A DNA stretch of 64,000 nt from an uncultured Oscillospiraceae bacterium (GTDB lineage Bacteria > Bacillota > Clostridia > Oscillospirales > Ruminococcaceae), in NCBI GenBank assembly GCA_934464775.1, contig CAKSKG010000002.1, forward strand, positions 62,001 to 126,000, given 5' to 3'. The position numbers and the translations under genes were made by a program. Shown piece after piece: positions 7,955-17,484 of the stretch (position 1 is its first letter; every line of letters begins with the position of its first letter). The notes beneath the pieces are model-generated. The model had not been told where the DNA came from, made no database searches, and saw nothing but the letters and a program-made list of their open reading frames with translations.

Positions 7955-9376
7955 ATGAATGAAGAAAAGCTCGCAGCAGCTGCTGTGCATGACCCAAAGC
8001 CCGATTATTCGGAAGAGATCAAAAAGATCATAGGCGGAGTAAGATCGCCTCAGTCAGTAAAGGAAAAGCTGGCGGATTATCACGAAAACGATATTGCGGA
8101 GGCAATGTCGGAAATGACCGCCGCAGACAGAATAAAGCTTTACCGCATACTTGATGTTTCCGTGCTGTCCGATATATTTGAATATATCTCGGAGGAGCGT
8201 GCTGCGGAATATCTTACGGAAATGGACATCAAGAAAGCCGTTCACATCATATCGGGAATGGAGACAGACTCCGCTGCCGATATTCTCCGTGAAGTCCCCA
8301 AGGACAAGCGGCTCATCTTCATCGACCTGCTGGACGATGAGATCAAAAGCAGGATCGAGCTTATCGCCTCGTTCGACGAGGACGAGATAGGCAGCCGGAC
8401 CACAGTAAACTACATCGCCGTTCCTCAGGATATCACAGTGGGACAGGCAATGCGTGAGCTGGTGCGTCAGGCTGAAAAGAACGATAATATTTCAACAGTG
8501 TTCGTGGTAGGCGAAAACAATGTATTTTACGGTGCTGCCGACTTAAAGGATATCATCACAGGCTGTCAGACAGCGCCCCTCAGCACTATAATCCACACAT
8601 CTTTCCCCTATGTTTATGCATCGGAAGAGATCGAGGACTGCCTCGACCTGCTGAAAAAATATTCGGAAAGCATTATCCCCGTTCTGGACAACGAAAACAG
8701 GATTCTGGGAGTTATCACCCTCCAGAGCGTAATTGAAGCCGTTGACGATGAAATGGGCGAGGATTACGCAAAGCTGGCAGGTCTTTCCGAGGAGCAGGAT
8801 TACTCCGAGCCTGTTATGACAAGCGTTAAAAAGCGTATGCCGTGGCTGCTGGTTCTGCTGGGACTGGGACTTATCGTTTCCTCGGTAGTCGGCTCATTTG
8901 AGAAAGTCATTTCCCGACTGACCATAATCATGACATTCCAGTCCATGATACTGGATATGTCGGGTAATGTCGGAACACAGTCGCTGGCTGTAACGATACG
9001 TGTGCTTACCAATGACAATCTCACCTTCAAGGAAAAAATGCATCTTGTTTCCAAGGAGATGAAAACAGGTCTTTGCTGCGGACTTATCCTTGCGGTGATA
9101 GCGATAATATTCGTCGGAATATACATCATGTTCGCAAAGGGCAGACCGCCGATGTATGCTTTTGCGATCTCCACCTGCATAGGCGCTTCGCTGGTGCTTT
9201 CAATGCTGATATCCAGCGCAGTGGGCACCCTTGTTCCTATGTTCTTCAAGAAGATAGGCGTTGACCCTGCGGTTGCTTCGGGTCCGCTGATAACTACCGT
9301 CAACGACCTTATCGCCGTTGTAACGTACTACGGACTTAGCCTTATCTTCCTTATAAATATTTTAAAGCTTGCATGA
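7955..9376 (+). CDS. mgtE: Magnesium transporter MgtE
   Basis: This is a Mg2+ channel/transporter of 473 residues, the normal length. It has the three expected parts. A cytosolic helical N domain at about 1-140 has repeats such as DILREVPKDKRLIFIDLLDD. Two CBS domains follow at about 140-270 (VNYIAVPQDITVGQAMRELV; YVYASEEIEDCLDLLKKY). Five transmembrane helices form the pore from about 285 onward, with the conserved SVVGSFEKVI, GNVGTQSLAV and PLITTVNDL segments. In the known structures the N and CBS domains bind Mg2+ and close the pore when magnesium is plentiful. The ribosome site GAAAGGAG lies eleven bases before the ATG. A long structured leader suggests RNA-level control as well. Confidence 0.96.
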   Translation: MNEEKLAAAAVHDPKPDYSEEIKKIIGGVRSPQSVKEKLADYHENDIAEAMSEMTAADRIKLYRILDVSVLSDIFEYISEERAAEYLTEMDIKKAVHIISGMETDSAADILREVPKDKRLIFIDLLDDEIKSRIELIASFDEDEIGSRTTVNYIAVPQDITVGQAMRELVRQAEKNDNISTVFVVGENNVFYGAADLKDIITGCQTAPLSTIIHTSFPYVYASEEIEDCLDLLKKYSESIIPVLDNENRILGVITLQSVIEAVDDEMGEDYAKLAGLSEEQDYSEPVMTSVKKRMPWLLVLLGLGLIVSSVVGSFEKVISRLTIIMTFQSMILDMSGNVGTQSLAVTIRVLTNDNLTFKEKMHLVSKEMKTGLCCGLILAVIAIIFVGIYIMFAKGRPPMYAFAISTCIGASLVLSMLISSAVGTLVPMFFKKIGVDPAVASGPLITTVNDLIAVVTYYGLSLIFLINILKLA

Positions 9377-9379
9377 TAA

Positions 9380-9414
9380 CGGGACTGCACCTTGATACGG
9401 TGCGGTCCTTTTTT
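9380..9414 (+). terminator. Intrinsic terminator of mgtE
   Basis: GGACTGCACC and GGTGCGGTCC pair around CTTGATAC, followed by TTTTTT. Confidence 0.85.
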
Positions 9415-9485
9415 ATATTATAAAGCCGAATCAGAAAATTAATAAAAGCACCAATAAATTTACTATGTTTTTGTTAAATAATAGA

Positions 9486-9514
9486 TTGAAATTTTGTCAA
9501 TGCTATGATATAAT
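9486..9514 (+). promoter_or_regulatory. Sigma-A promoter of the acyl-CoA synthetase gene
   Basis: TTGAAA (9486-9491), 17-bp spacer, TATAAT (9509-9514), within AT-rich DNA. The leader to the ATG at 9572 is about 50 bases. Confidence 0.8.
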
Positions 9515-9571
9515 ATATTAGAATACATTACTATACATTACTGTAATGTGTTTTGAAAGGATTTTATTTTT

Positions 9572-11269
9572 ATGGCTGCTAACAACACGAACTGCACAGA
9601 AGCAGGAAAGCTTCACCTTAAATATGTACGTGAAAAATACGATGAAAACGGTCTGCTGACCGATTTTGATCTTGAGCTTCCCGATAATTTTAACTTTGCA
9701 TATGACATTATCGACGAGATCGCACGGATCGAACCCGACCGCCGTGCTCTTATCTGGACAGATGATATCGGAAATGAAAGAATATTTACTTATTCGGAGC
9801 TTTCAAAGCTTTCAAATAAGGCTGCGAATATGTTCCTCGCCCACGGCGTTAAAAAGGGCGACAGAGTTCTCTGCATCTTAAAGCGCCATTATCAGGTTTA
9901 TTATACAATACTCGGTCTTTGCAAGATCGGCGCGGTAATGATCCCCGCCACAAATCAGCTGAAAAAGAAAGATCTTGTTTACCGCATCGAAAAGAGCCAC
10001 ACAAAATTCATCGTATCGACTCCCGATGATGCTGTTGCCGAAACATTCGAGGCTTCGCTGGAGAACTATGACGGTCTCTGCGAAAAATTCATCGTAAAAG
10101 GTACCCGTGAGGGCTGGGTGGATTTTGACAGCGAGATCGAAAAATATCCCGACACACTGGAGCGCATTCCAAACAACGTCAACGATGATATGCTGATGTT
10201 CTTTTCATCGGGAACAACAGGCTATCCCAAAATGGTGCTTCATGCGCATCATTATGCCGCAGCGCATATAATCACCGCAAAGCACTGGCACAATCTTAAC
10301 TCCGAAAGCATTCATCTTACCATATCCGACAGCGGCTGGGCAAAATTCTTCTGGGGCAAGATATACGGTCAGATGGCTCTTGCCTGCACTCTGTTCGTAT
10401 ATGACTTCGACCGCTTCCACCCCGACAAGGTGCTGTCGATGATCGAGAAATACAAGCTCACATCGCTTTGCTGTCCCCCCACAATGCTGCGGTTCTTCAT
10501 CAAGGAGGGTATCGGAGACTACGATCTTTCCTCGCTGAAATATGCCACCACAGCAGGCGAAGCTCTGAACGCCGAGGTGTTCAACAAGTTCTATGAATAC
10601 ACGGGCTTAAAGCTCATGGAGGGCTTCGGTCAGACCGAAACCGTTGTTGTTGTGGGCAATCTCACAGGTGCGGAGATACGCACAGGCTCAATGGGCAAGC
10701 CCGTTCCTCTGTATGACGTTATTATCGCCGATGAGAACGACAACGAATGCCCCGTGGGACAGACAGGCGAGATCTGCATACGTCTTGACACACGCCCCAA
10801 CTGGGGACTTTTCAAGTGCTATTACGGCAGCGATGACAACACAGGCAGAGCCAAGAGAAATAATCTCTATCACACAGGCGACACCGCTTACCGTGACGAG
10901 GACGGCTACTACTGGTATGTATCCCGTATCGACGATGTTATCAAATCATCGGGCTACCGCATCGGTCCCTTTGAGATCGAGAGCATCTTAATGGAACACC
11001 CGGCAGTAATGGAATGTGCCGTAACAGGCGCTCCCGACCCGATCAGAGGAACGGTTGTCAAGGCAACGATAGTTCTCACTGCCGCTTATAAGGACAAGGC
11101 AGGCGATGCTCTTGTAAAGGAATTGCAGAACTATGTAAAGAACACTACCGCTCCCTATAAGTACCCGAGAATCATCGAATTTACCGATGAGCTTCCCAAA
11201 ACATTCAGCGGCAAGATCAAAAGAGCCGATATCCGCAACAAGGATCACGGCATAAATACAAACGAGTAA
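9572..11269 (+). CDS. AMP-forming acyl-CoA synthetase (acetyl/medium-chain type)
   Basis: The enzyme should activate a carboxylic acid to its acyl-adenylate and then to the CoA thioester. The 565-residue protein is a complete adenylate-forming enzyme. The P-loop-like FSSGTTGYPK is at about 210-219, GFGQTET at about 350, LYHTGDTAYRDEDGYYWYV at about 430 and the C-terminal GKIKR catalytic lysine at about 548. The WAKFFWGKIYG and EGFGQTE context and the C-terminal 'PYKYPRIIEF' are typical of acetyl-CoA and medium-chain synthetases. The exact acid cannot be read from the sequence. It is monocistronic, with its own promoter and a shared downstream terminator. The ribosome site GAAAGGA is 13 bases before the ATG. 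Confidence 0.88.
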   Translation: MAANNTNCTEAGKLHLKYVREKYDENGLLTDFDLELPDNFNFAYDIIDEIARIEPDRRALIWTDDIGNERIFTYSELSKLSNKAANMFLAHGVKKGDRVLCILKRHYQVYYTILGLCKIGAVMIPATNQLKKKDLVYRIEKSHTKFIVSTPDDAVAETFEASLENYDGLCEKFIVKGTREGWVDFDSEIEKYPDTLERIPNNVNDDMLMFFSSGTTGYPKMVLHAHHYAAAHIITAKHWHNLNSESIHLTISDSGWAKFFWGKIYGQMALACTLFVYDFDRFHPDKVLSMIEKYKLTSLCCPPTMLRFFIKEGIGDYDLSSLKYATTAGEALNAEVFNKFYEYTGLKLMEGFGQTETVVVVGNLTGAEIRTGSMGKPVPLYDVIIADENDNECPVGQTGEICIRLDTRPNWGLFKCYYGSDDNTGRAKRNNLYHTGDTAYRDEDGYYWYVSRIDDVIKSSGYRIGPFEIESILMEHPAVMECAVTGAPDPIRGTVVKATIVLTAAYKDKAGDALVKELQNYVKNTTAPYKYPRIIEFTDELPKTFSGKIKRADIRNKDHGINTNE

Positions 11270-11291
11270 GCCTTTCGGCTTCTTCATAATA

Positions 11292-11334
11292 AGCAAAAAG
11301 GTATCTGCTTTATTCAGGCAGATACCTTTTTGTT
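11292..11334. terminator. Bidirectional terminator
   Basis: AAAAAGGTATCTGC pairs with GCAGATACCTTTTT around TTTATTCAG. It lies between the converging acyl-CoA synthetase and GH43 genes. Confidence 0.85.
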
Positions 11335-11348
11335 ATATTATCTATTTA

Positions 11349-12824
11349 TCAGTCCCTGTAATCAACACGGAAGCCCGTAAACTCCGAGGTTCCGTTCACG
11401 GCATACATTCCGAGAACAACTCCCGTAAAGCCGCCGCAGACTTCACTTGAAAGATACTTAGCCTGTCCGCAGCCAAGATGTACTTCCTTTTCGCCGTCAT
11501 TAACGTAGAAATTGTATATCTGACTGTCCGCACGGACGATAAGCTTTGCCTTATTGCCGCTTACGGGAACAGCAGTCTGAATGTGCTTTATGCCGCCGAT
11601 GTTCAGCTTCAATATTGCTTCATAACCGCTTTCCGTGCTGCGGAGAGCGACCTCATAATGCTCCTGCTCGCAGTGATAAACGGTAACTCCGCCCTCGCCG
11701 CTTTCAAGAGAGATATCTGCTGTCAGCTCCATGTTGAAGTCACGCTGGCGTATGCCGATAAATGTGGGAGAATCAACATCATCAAGGGTGATGTCCGTTC
11801 CGTGGAGCACTGCCTTTGAATCGGAAAGCTCGTAATTCTCCGTATGAGGGTGACGCAGATAGCACCAGTCGATGTTCCATGCAGTATTTTCAAGAGTATA
11901 GCTGCGCTTTTCGTTCTGGACAAAATCGCCCTTCATCTCATAGCTTTCCTCGCAGGTGCCGTCATTTCCAGCAGTGAACCAGCCGTCCGAGCCGAACTGC
12001 ACGGGGATAAGGAACACCTCACGTCCGAGAGTGTGATAAGGCATCCACATATGTATCTGTCTGAATCCGAGGCAGAGAATGTGCCAGTCGCCGTTTTTGT
12101 CGCAGATAAGATCGCCGTGGCCGATGCCCTGAATGATATAAGGCGCCTTGTTGCGGTTAGTCAGCACGGGATTTTTTGCATAGCCCTTGTATTCGCCCCA
12201 GATGCTTTCGGAGCGTGCATAGGTTATCATGTGACCGTATTCGGTGCCGCCCTCTGCCGCCATAAGATAATATCCGCCGTTGATCTTATACACATGGGGG
12301 CTTTCAAGATAGCGTCCGCCCGAGCCTTTCCAGATGCATTTGCTGTGAGAGAGCTTCTCGCCCGTTTCAATGTTTATCTCGCACTGAACAACGCCGCCCT
12401 CGCCGTAATCATCGCAGCCGTTGCTGATGAAATATACGTGTCCGTCGTCAAAAAGCAGGGACGGATCAATGCCGCCCTGATCCACGAAAATAGGATCTGA
12501 CCATTCGCCGTGGATATCATCGGTATAAACATAGAAATTCTGATGTGTGGTATCGTTGGTGGTCACCATGTAAAATCTGCCGTTGTTATAGCGGATAGTT
12601 GGAGCAAAAACTCCGCCGGAGCTGTTTATCTTTTCAAGCATGACCTGATTTTTTCTTGTGAGAACGTGTCCGATCTGGGTCCAGTTAACAAGATCGTCGC
12701 TTTCATAAAGCGGCACTCCGGGGAAATACTGGAATGAACTGCACACGAGGTAATATTTTCCGTCGGCATAACATACGGAGGGATCGGGATAAAAGCCCTT
12801 TACAACAGGATTAGTATATTTCAT
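11349..12824 (-). CDS. Glycoside hydrolase family 43 beta-xylosidase/arabinofuranosidase
   Basis: This 491-residue protein has no signal peptide and should act in the cytoplasm on imported xylo- or arabino-oligosaccharides. The five-bladed propeller shows the three GH43 catalytic acids: Asp in GFYPDPSVCY (base), Asp in GGIDPSLLF (pKa modulator) and Glu in RYLESPHVY (acid). A C-terminal beta-sandwich from about residue 310 (TFIGIRQRDFNMEL, GGVTVYHCEQEHYEV) is the domain found in XynB-type xylosidases. An upstream in-frame TTG exists at 12842, but the ATG at 12824 has AAAGGA nine bases ahead. Promoter: TTGATT, 17 bp, TATAAT (12886-12858). Exact specificity (xylose or arabinose) is not resolved by sequence reading. 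Confidence 0.9.
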   Translation of the reverse strand: MKYTNPVVKGFYPDPSVCYADGKYYLVCSSFQYFPGVPLYESDDLVNWTQIGHVLTRKNQVMLEKINSSGGVFAPTIRYNNGRFYMVTTNDTTHQNFYVYTDDIHGEWSDPIFVDQGGIDPSLLFDDGHVYFISNGCDDYGEGGVVQCEINIETGEKLSHSKCIWKGSGGRYLESPHVYKINGGYYLMAAEGGTEYGHMITYARSESIWGEYKGYAKNPVLTNRNKAPYIIQGIGHGDLICDKNGDWHILCLGFRQIHMWMPYHTLGREVFLIPVQFGSDGWFTAGNDGTCEESYEMKGDFVQNEKRSYTLENTAWNIDWCYLRHPHTENYELSDSKAVLHGTDITLDDVDSPTFIGIRQRDFNMELTADISLESGEGGVTVYHCEQEHYEVALRSTESGYEAILKLNIGGIKHIQTAVPVSGNKAKLIVRADSQIYNFYVNDGEKEVHLGCGQAKYLSSEVCGGFTGVVLGMYAVNGTSEFTGFRVDYRD

Positions 12825-12857
12825 AAGGGTACGTCCTTTCAATTATATATTATTTCC

Positions 12858-12886
12858 ATTATAATATATCCGACCGAAAAAATCAA
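12858..12886 (-). promoter_or_regulatory. Sigma-A promoter of the GH43 gene
   Basis: On the minus strand, TTGATT (complement at 12881-12886), 17-bp spacer and TATAAT (12858-12863). Confidence 0.75.
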
Positions 12887-12920
12887 TAGCAATTCATGTA
12901 CCAAAACTGACTTTTTGTGC

Positions 12921-12958
12921 AAAAAAGGCAGCCATAAAAATGACTGCCCTTTCTTTAT
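12921..12958 (-). terminator. Intrinsic terminator of map
   Basis: Read on the minus strand, AAAGGGCAGTCA and TGGCTGCCTTTTTT pair around TTTTTA and end in a T-run, just after the map stop codon and before the GH43 promoter. Confidence 0.8.
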
Positions 12959-12965
12959 CATCGTA

Positions 12966-13841
12966 TCAGTAAGCCATGACCTCATAGCCGTCCTCGGTAA
13001 CAAGCACCATTATCTCCCACTGTGCGGAGGGCTTGCCGTCGCCCGTGTATATAGTCCAGCCGTTCTTTTTGTCGGTGTAGATGCGGCTTGTGCCCATGTT
13101 CACCATTGGCTCGATAGTGAAAACCAGTCCCGGAACAAGCAGCATTCCCGTTCCCTTTTTGGAAACGAAGCTTACCCACGGATCCTCGTGAAACTCCAGA
13201 CCGATGCCGTGTCCGCCGATCTGACGAACAACACGGTAGCCGTTGGCCTTTGCATGATCCTCAACAGCCTGTCCCACATCGCCCAGATAGCCCATGGGAC
13301 GAACCTGCTCCAGTCCCAGCTGAACGCATTCCTTTGTGACCTCAACAAGCTTGCGGTTCTCCGCACTTACATTTCCGATGCAGAACATTCTCGATGAATC
13401 GGAAAAATATCCGTCACGGATAGTCGAAGCGTCAACATTTACGATATCGCCGTCTTTCAGCACCTTTTTCGGCGAAGGTATGCCGTGGCACACCTCTTCA
13501 TTGACGGAAACGCACACGCTCTTGGGGAAACCCTCGTAATTCAGCGGAGCGGGAATGCCGCCCATAGCTTTGGTTTTCTCGTAAACCATGCGGTCGATCT
13601 CCTCTGTGGTGATGCCCTCCGCAATATTTTCCGCAACATAATCCAGCACGGCAATATTTATCTCCGCACTGCGGCGCATACCGTCCAGCTGTTCACGGGT
13701 TTTGAGTATTCCCCTGTGGGGAACGGGGTGACGCTCTCTCTTGGCTTTTTCAATAGCTTCATCGTATCTGCCGTGACACTCGGAGTATTTTTTTCCGCTG
13801 CCGCACCAGCACTCGTTTTTCAGCATTATTTTCTTTATCAT
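12966..13841 (-). CDS. map: Type I methionine aminopeptidase with N-terminal SEC-C zinc motif
   Basis: The enzyme removes the N-terminal methionine from new proteins at the ribosome. The 291-residue protein starts with a SEC-C type zinc motif, CWCGSGKKYSECHG (residues 12-25), then a linker and the pita-bread catalytic domain. Metal ligands are visible: two Asp in VDASTIRDGYFSD, His in GGHGIGLEFHEDP, Glu in FTIEPMV and Glu in QWEIMVLVTEDG. SEC-C fused to MetAP is a known clostridial arrangement and may help ribosome docking; that role is inference. The ATG has GGTGA five bases upstream. The same SEC-C motif ends SecA in this window. Confidence 0.95.
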   Translation of the reverse strand: MIKKIMLKNECWCGSGKKYSECHGRYDEAIEKAKRERHPVPHRGILKTREQLDGMRRSAEINIAVLDYVAENIAEGITTEEIDRMVYEKTKAMGGIPAPLNYEGFPKSVCVSVNEEVCHGIPSPKKVLKDGDIVNVDASTIRDGYFSDSSRMFCIGNVSAENRKLVEVTKECVQLGLEQVRPMGYLGDVGQAVEDHAKANGYRVVRQIGGHGIGLEFHEDPWVSFVSKKGTGMLLVPGLVFTIEPMVNMGTSRIYTDKKNGWTIYTGDGKPSAQWEIMVLVTEDGYEVMAY

Positions 13842-13869
13842 TTATATCACCATTCCTTATGCAAATTAT

Positions 13870-14199
13870 TCATAGACCGTAATGTATCACGAATTTATCC
13901 TTATCGGCAGCCTCCGCAAGCAGCATTTTAAGCTCCGAAAGCTGCGGTATGCCGTCAATAATTTCAATAAGCCTTTCCGATGCTTCGGGAGGGATAAGCG
14001 TTATGCCGCAGTAATCAAGTCCGCCGCCGCTCATATCCAAGGAGTGCCAATACATTTTTATATCGTGAGTTTTCGGGACTATCGGCTCAATATATTCGTC
14101 ATCGACGGAAATACAGCCGTACTTTTTCGGGTCATATGTATCGTACCGCTCGCCGCCGGCAGGCGGTATTTCCATTATTCCGAATTCATGCACAGCCAT
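13870..14199 (-). CDS. Conserved hypothetical protein, 109 aa
   Basis: I do not recognise a named family. The protein begins MAVHEFGIMEIPPAGGERYDTYDPKKYGCISVDD. It contains IKMYWHSLDMSGGGLDYCGITLIPPEA and ends KFVIHYGL. It is soluble, acidic and lacks a signal peptide. I have the impression of similar short proteins in other clostridia, but this was not checked. The open frame extends upstream to 14262, but the ATG at 14199 has GGGTGA five bases ahead and gives a natural start. It lies 28 bases upstream of map on the same strand, so the two may be co-transcribed. Confidence 0.6.
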   Translation of the reverse strand: MAVHEFGIMEIPPAGGERYDTYDPKKYGCISVDDEYIEPIVPKTHDIKMYWHSLDMSGGGLDYCGITLIPPEASERLIEIIDGIPQLSELKMLLAEAADKDKFVIHYGL

Positions 14200-14321
14200 T
14201 ATATCACCCGTTTCATCTCGGATATGTCTTCCAAATTTAATTATACCACACCTGTCAACCATTAACGATTAACAAATCATGAACATCAGTTCATATAGTT
14301 ACCATATGCTTACCAATATAC

Positions 14322-14350
14322 AAAACAAACAGCCGATGATTCGGCTGCCC
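14322..14350 (-). terminator. Terminator of the fliB-like gene
   Basis: On the minus strand, GCAGCCGA-ATCA-TCGGCTG is followed by TTTGTTTTG. Confidence 0.7.
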
Positions 14351-14362
14351 GTTTTCTCTAAC

Positions 14363-15418
14363 TTACATATCGACCATTTCGCTTATCGCTTCCGCAAGCA
14401 TATCAAGATTTTCCTGCGAATATTCGATCTCCCGTGAGTACAGATGCACCGTATCAACGCTTTCCTCCAATCCGAAAACGCCGTTTTCCGCATATCTTCC
14501 GCAGTCCAGCTCATGGACGACCAGATAAGCAAATATGCCGTACATCACCTTTGAATAAACATCGCCGTCAAAATACGCCTTTGAAAAATATCGGTAGATA
14601 TAGCTGCATATCATTTGCTCGTAATAATGCTCCGCAATGGGATTTTCCCTGTCAAAACGGCGGCATTTTTCCTCATAGTCATCTTCAAGAACGGCTTCCG
14701 TTCTGTCGAGAAGCCCAAACCAGCCCTCATTTATCATTTCAAAGCCGCGGTATCTCTCAAACACCTTTTTCATGTACCCATGATATTTCTCATAGGATAT
14801 CTCCAAAGGCTTGTCCGAAAAATAATCAGCAGGCTCAAATTCATCGACAAAATCCCTGAAATTGTCATAGTCGAAGTCGATGCAGTCCTGTATCGCCGCA
14901 GCCGCACTTTCCAGCGCATACAATCTTTTTATCAGCGGATAGGAATTGTTCTGGGCTATCTCATAAAGATACTGCCGTGCCTTTTTCAGCGTAAGATAAT
15001 CCCCATCGGGACATTCTCCCCCGAGACATTCGGTGTATTCCTCAAAATAATCCGCAGAAAGAATTATCCTTGCCGCCTCGGGACAGGCAAGCCCCAGTCC
15101 CCTTTCGGTGGCTTTGTCGATCTTCTGTGTGAATCTGGGAAATTCAGTGCAGACCGTGCAGAGCATATCCTCGCCGCCGTCAAGTATTATATCGCAGAGA
15201 TTTTTCTCATTCAGAAAGGGACATCTCTCACCGTTCAGCACGAAACAGCCGTCGGAGATATTCTCACGGAGCCGCCTGCCCAGCTCGCCCTCGGCAGACT
15301 TATATTTTTCCATAGCTTCATCGTCGATCTCTATCTCCCAGCCGATACAGCAGGAATCGGGACATTCTCCGCCGATGCAGTGAAATCTTCTGTAATAATC
15401 GGGATAAATATTTTCCAT
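14363..15418 (-). CDS. fliB: FliB-like lysine N-methylase
   Basis: This 351-residue protein matches the family annotated as flagellin lysine-N-methylase. It opens YPDYYRRFHCIGGECPDSCC-IGWEI, with four cysteines in a C-x4-C-x3-CC pattern. A second cluster follows in RCPFLNEKNLCDIIL and MLCTVCTEFPRF. The family is thought to bind an iron-sulfur centre through such cysteines. In Salmonella, FliB methylates flagellin lysines. In clostridia many homologues occur away from flagellar genes, so the substrate here is open. The gene is followed by a terminator at 14322-14350. Upstream on the same strand is a chemotaxis receptor that has its own terminator, so the two are probably separate units. Confidence 0.82.
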   Translation of the reverse strand: MENIYPDYYRRFHCIGGECPDSCCIGWEIEIDDEAMEKYKSAEGELGRRLRENISDGCFVLNGERCPFLNEKNLCDIILDGGEDMLCTVCTEFPRFTQKIDKATERGLGLACPEAARIILSADYFEEYTECLGGECPDGDYLTLKKARQYLYEIAQNNSYPLIKRLYALESAAAAIQDCIDFDYDNFRDFVDEFEPADYFSDKPLEISYEKYHGYMKKVFERYRGFEMINEGWFGLLDRTEAVLEDDYEEKCRRFDRENPIAEHYYEQMICSYIYRYFSKAYFDGDVYSKVMYGIFAYLVVHELDCGRYAENGVFGLEESVDTVHLYSREIEYSQENLDMLAEAISEMVDM

Positions 15419-15432
15419 GTGGTATTCCTTTC

Positions 15433-15471
15433 AAAAAACGGGCGCACAATGCGATCGGCACTGTGCGCCCA
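15433..15471 (-). terminator. Terminator of the chemotaxis receptor gene
   Basis: On the minus strand, GGGCGCACA pairs with TGTGCGCCC around a 13-base loop, followed by GTTTTTTG. Confidence 0.85.
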
Positions 15472-15489
15472 TAACTTTTATTATCAAAA

Positions 15490-17364
15490 TCAAAGCTTGA
15501 ATCTTCCGATAGCGTTCTTCAGCTGTGAAGCCTGCGACGAAAGCTGCTCGGACGCCGCCGCACTTTCCTGTGCGGTAGCAGAGTTGGATTGAACGGAATT
15601 TGTGATGTTCTCCAGCTTTTCCTCAATGATGCTGATAGATTTTTTCTGCTCGTTGCAGTTGTCGGCGATGTTGTCGATCATGCCGTTCATATTGTCAACG
15701 GACTTTGCGATCTCGGTAAAGGACTGTGAAACCGCATTCATCTTGTCGCTGCCCTCACGGACTGCCTCCGTAGAGCGGATAATAAGATTTTCCGTCTGTC
15801 TTGCCGCCTCGGCAGATCTGTCCGCAAGGTTCTTTACCTCGTCTGCAACTACCGAGAAGCCTCTGCCCAGCTCGCCTGCCTTTGCAGCCTCAACGGAAGC
15901 ATTAAGTGCAAGAATATTTGTCTGGAAAGCGATGTCGCTGATGACCTTAATGATATTGGAGATCTCGCTGCTGCTTTCCTCGATAGCCTTCATGGAATCG
16001 GACATATTGTCCAGAGCGGAAACACTGCCGTTTATCTGTTTCAGAACGTCCTCGGAATAGTTTCTCGTTTCAATGGCATTGTCATTGTTCTTGGAGATAA
16101 GAGTTATCATTGAAGCGTTCATTCTGTTCATCTCGTCAATGGCAGCCGCTTCCTTTGCGGAGGATTCCGCAAGCATCTGTGCGCCGTTTGCCACCTGTCT
16201 TGCGCTTGTGTCAACCTGTATGCAGGTACGCTCGATGCTTACAATAACATCTCGCAGTGACTTGACGATCTCGGTAAGTGCTGATTTGATATCTTCAAAG
16301 GTGCCCTTGAATGTTACGGATTCGTCCAGACTTGATGAAAGGTCATAGTCGGCAATGTTTGAAGCCACACGGTTTATCTCGGACACATACGCATTCAGTG
16401 AATTCATTGTGGAGCGGAGCGCCTCGGTAATGCGCTGTGTCTCATCATTTGTGCTGTATTTGCCCATGCTGTCGGTAAGCTCGCCGTCTGCCATAAGCTC
16501 GATCTGACGTGTTGCATCAACAAGGGGATTGGATATATCCGCAGCATACTTCACAGCAAAAATGCAGCTTACGATTATAGTAACTGCCGCAAATACAACG
16601 ATCAGCACGCAGGACCGGAGAAATGCATCCACGATATTAACATAGTCGGTAGCATAAATTATGTAAAGCGGCTCGGACTGATTTTCGGTAACGGGTATCT
16701 GCTTTGCCATTACATAATAATTTACGCCGTTGAAGGAAGCCTTCATTGTGTCAGTCTTATCCGTACTGAGCTTTGAGATAAAATCACCGAAAGCGGCATT
16801 AAGATCGCTCATGTTTCCGTCTGCAATCATGAAGTCCCTGTCATTGGAAAGCACAACATCGCCGTTTGCCTTGACGATATAGCCAACGTCCTTTTCGTCG
16901 ATAGCATTTGTTACCGAATCAAAGAAAACGTGGAAATACTCGGAATCAAGCTCGCCGATATTAACGACTTCCTTTGTTTCCTTGACCTTTTTATAGGCAA
17001 AGGCGGTAACATACTGATCGTCGTAATTCTTCATTATCCTTGTCATGTAGTATTTTCCCTGGGGCATACTGTCCATGAAAGCATAATCATCATCGGAAAT
17101 ATAGTCCTTCTTTACGCCCTGTGAATATCTGTTGAGAAACAGCGTATCGTTGTTTACCATAAGATCAAGGTATTCGGAAATAAGATCCAGCTGGGAATTG
17201 AAATAGCTCTCGCCGTTTCTCAGCTGAGTTTCGCCTACCGTGGTAAATTTATCAAGTACAAGGGACCTTTCGGTCATAATTGCGATAGCGGAAATTATGA
17301 CAGCCAGCAATACCGATATCGTTATGCAAAGCATAAGTATTCTTTTTTTGATCGTTTTTTTCAT
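15490..17364 (-). CDS. Methyl-accepting chemotaxis protein
   Basis: This transmembrane receptor of 624 residues should pass an external signal to CheA/CheW. In order: a basic N-terminus and first transmembrane helix (about 6-30), an extracellular sensor of about 225 residues that looks like a double Cache fold (RNGESYFNSQLDLISEYLD; DVGYIVKANGDVVLS), a second helix (about 260-285), a HAMP domain (AADISNPLVDATRQIELMADGEL), and a long signalling coiled coil. The highly conserved hairpin tip is present as DIAFQTNILALNASVEAAKAG followed by GRGFSVVADEVKNLA. The ATG at 17364 is chosen over an upstream in-frame start because GAGGAAG lies seven bases before it. Promoter: TTGAAG, 17 bp, TATAAT (17484-17456). 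No che or flagellar genes are in the window. Confidence 0.94.
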   Translation of the reverse strand: MKKTIKKRILMLCITISVLLAVIISAIAIMTERSLVLDKFTTVGETQLRNGESYFNSQLDLISEYLDLMVNNDTLFLNRYSQGVKKDYISDDDYAFMDSMPQGKYYMTRIMKNYDDQYVTAFAYKKVKETKEVVNIGELDSEYFHVFFDSVTNAIDEKDVGYIVKANGDVVLSNDRDFMIADGNMSDLNAAFGDFISKLSTDKTDTMKASFNGVNYYVMAKQIPVTENQSEPLYIIYATDYVNIVDAFLRSCVLIVVFAAVTIIVSCIFAVKYAADISNPLVDATRQIELMADGELTDSMGKYSTNDETQRITEALRSTMNSLNAYVSEINRVASNIADYDLSSSLDESVTFKGTFEDIKSALTEIVKSLRDVIVSIERTCIQVDTSARQVANGAQMLAESSAKEAAAIDEMNRMNASMITLISKNNDNAIETRNYSEDVLKQINGSVSALDNMSDSMKAIEESSSEISNIIKVISDIAFQTNILALNASVEAAKAGELGRGFSVVADEVKNLADRSAEAARQTENLIIRSTEAVREGSDKMNAVSQSFTEIAKSVDNMNGMIDNIADNCNEQKKSISIIEEKLENITNSVQSNSATAQESAAASEQLSSQASQLKNAIGRFKL

Positions 17365-17455
17365 ATCTCTCTTCCTCAGACTAATAGGTATGATCCGATG
17401 CACTGCCGTCCAAAGCAGAAGAACGGAAATGCATACTTTTTATTTTATTGTTCTC

Positions 17456-17484
17456 ATTATAACACTTGTAAACCTTTTCTTCAA
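17456..17484 (-). promoter_or_regulatory. Promoter of the chemotaxis receptor gene
   Basis: Minus strand TTGAAG (complement at 17479-17484), 17-bp spacer, TATAAT (17456-17461). It is a sigma-A type site, not the sigma-D type often seen for motility genes. The rest of the gap to 17698 is AT-rich with no gene. Confidence 0.65.
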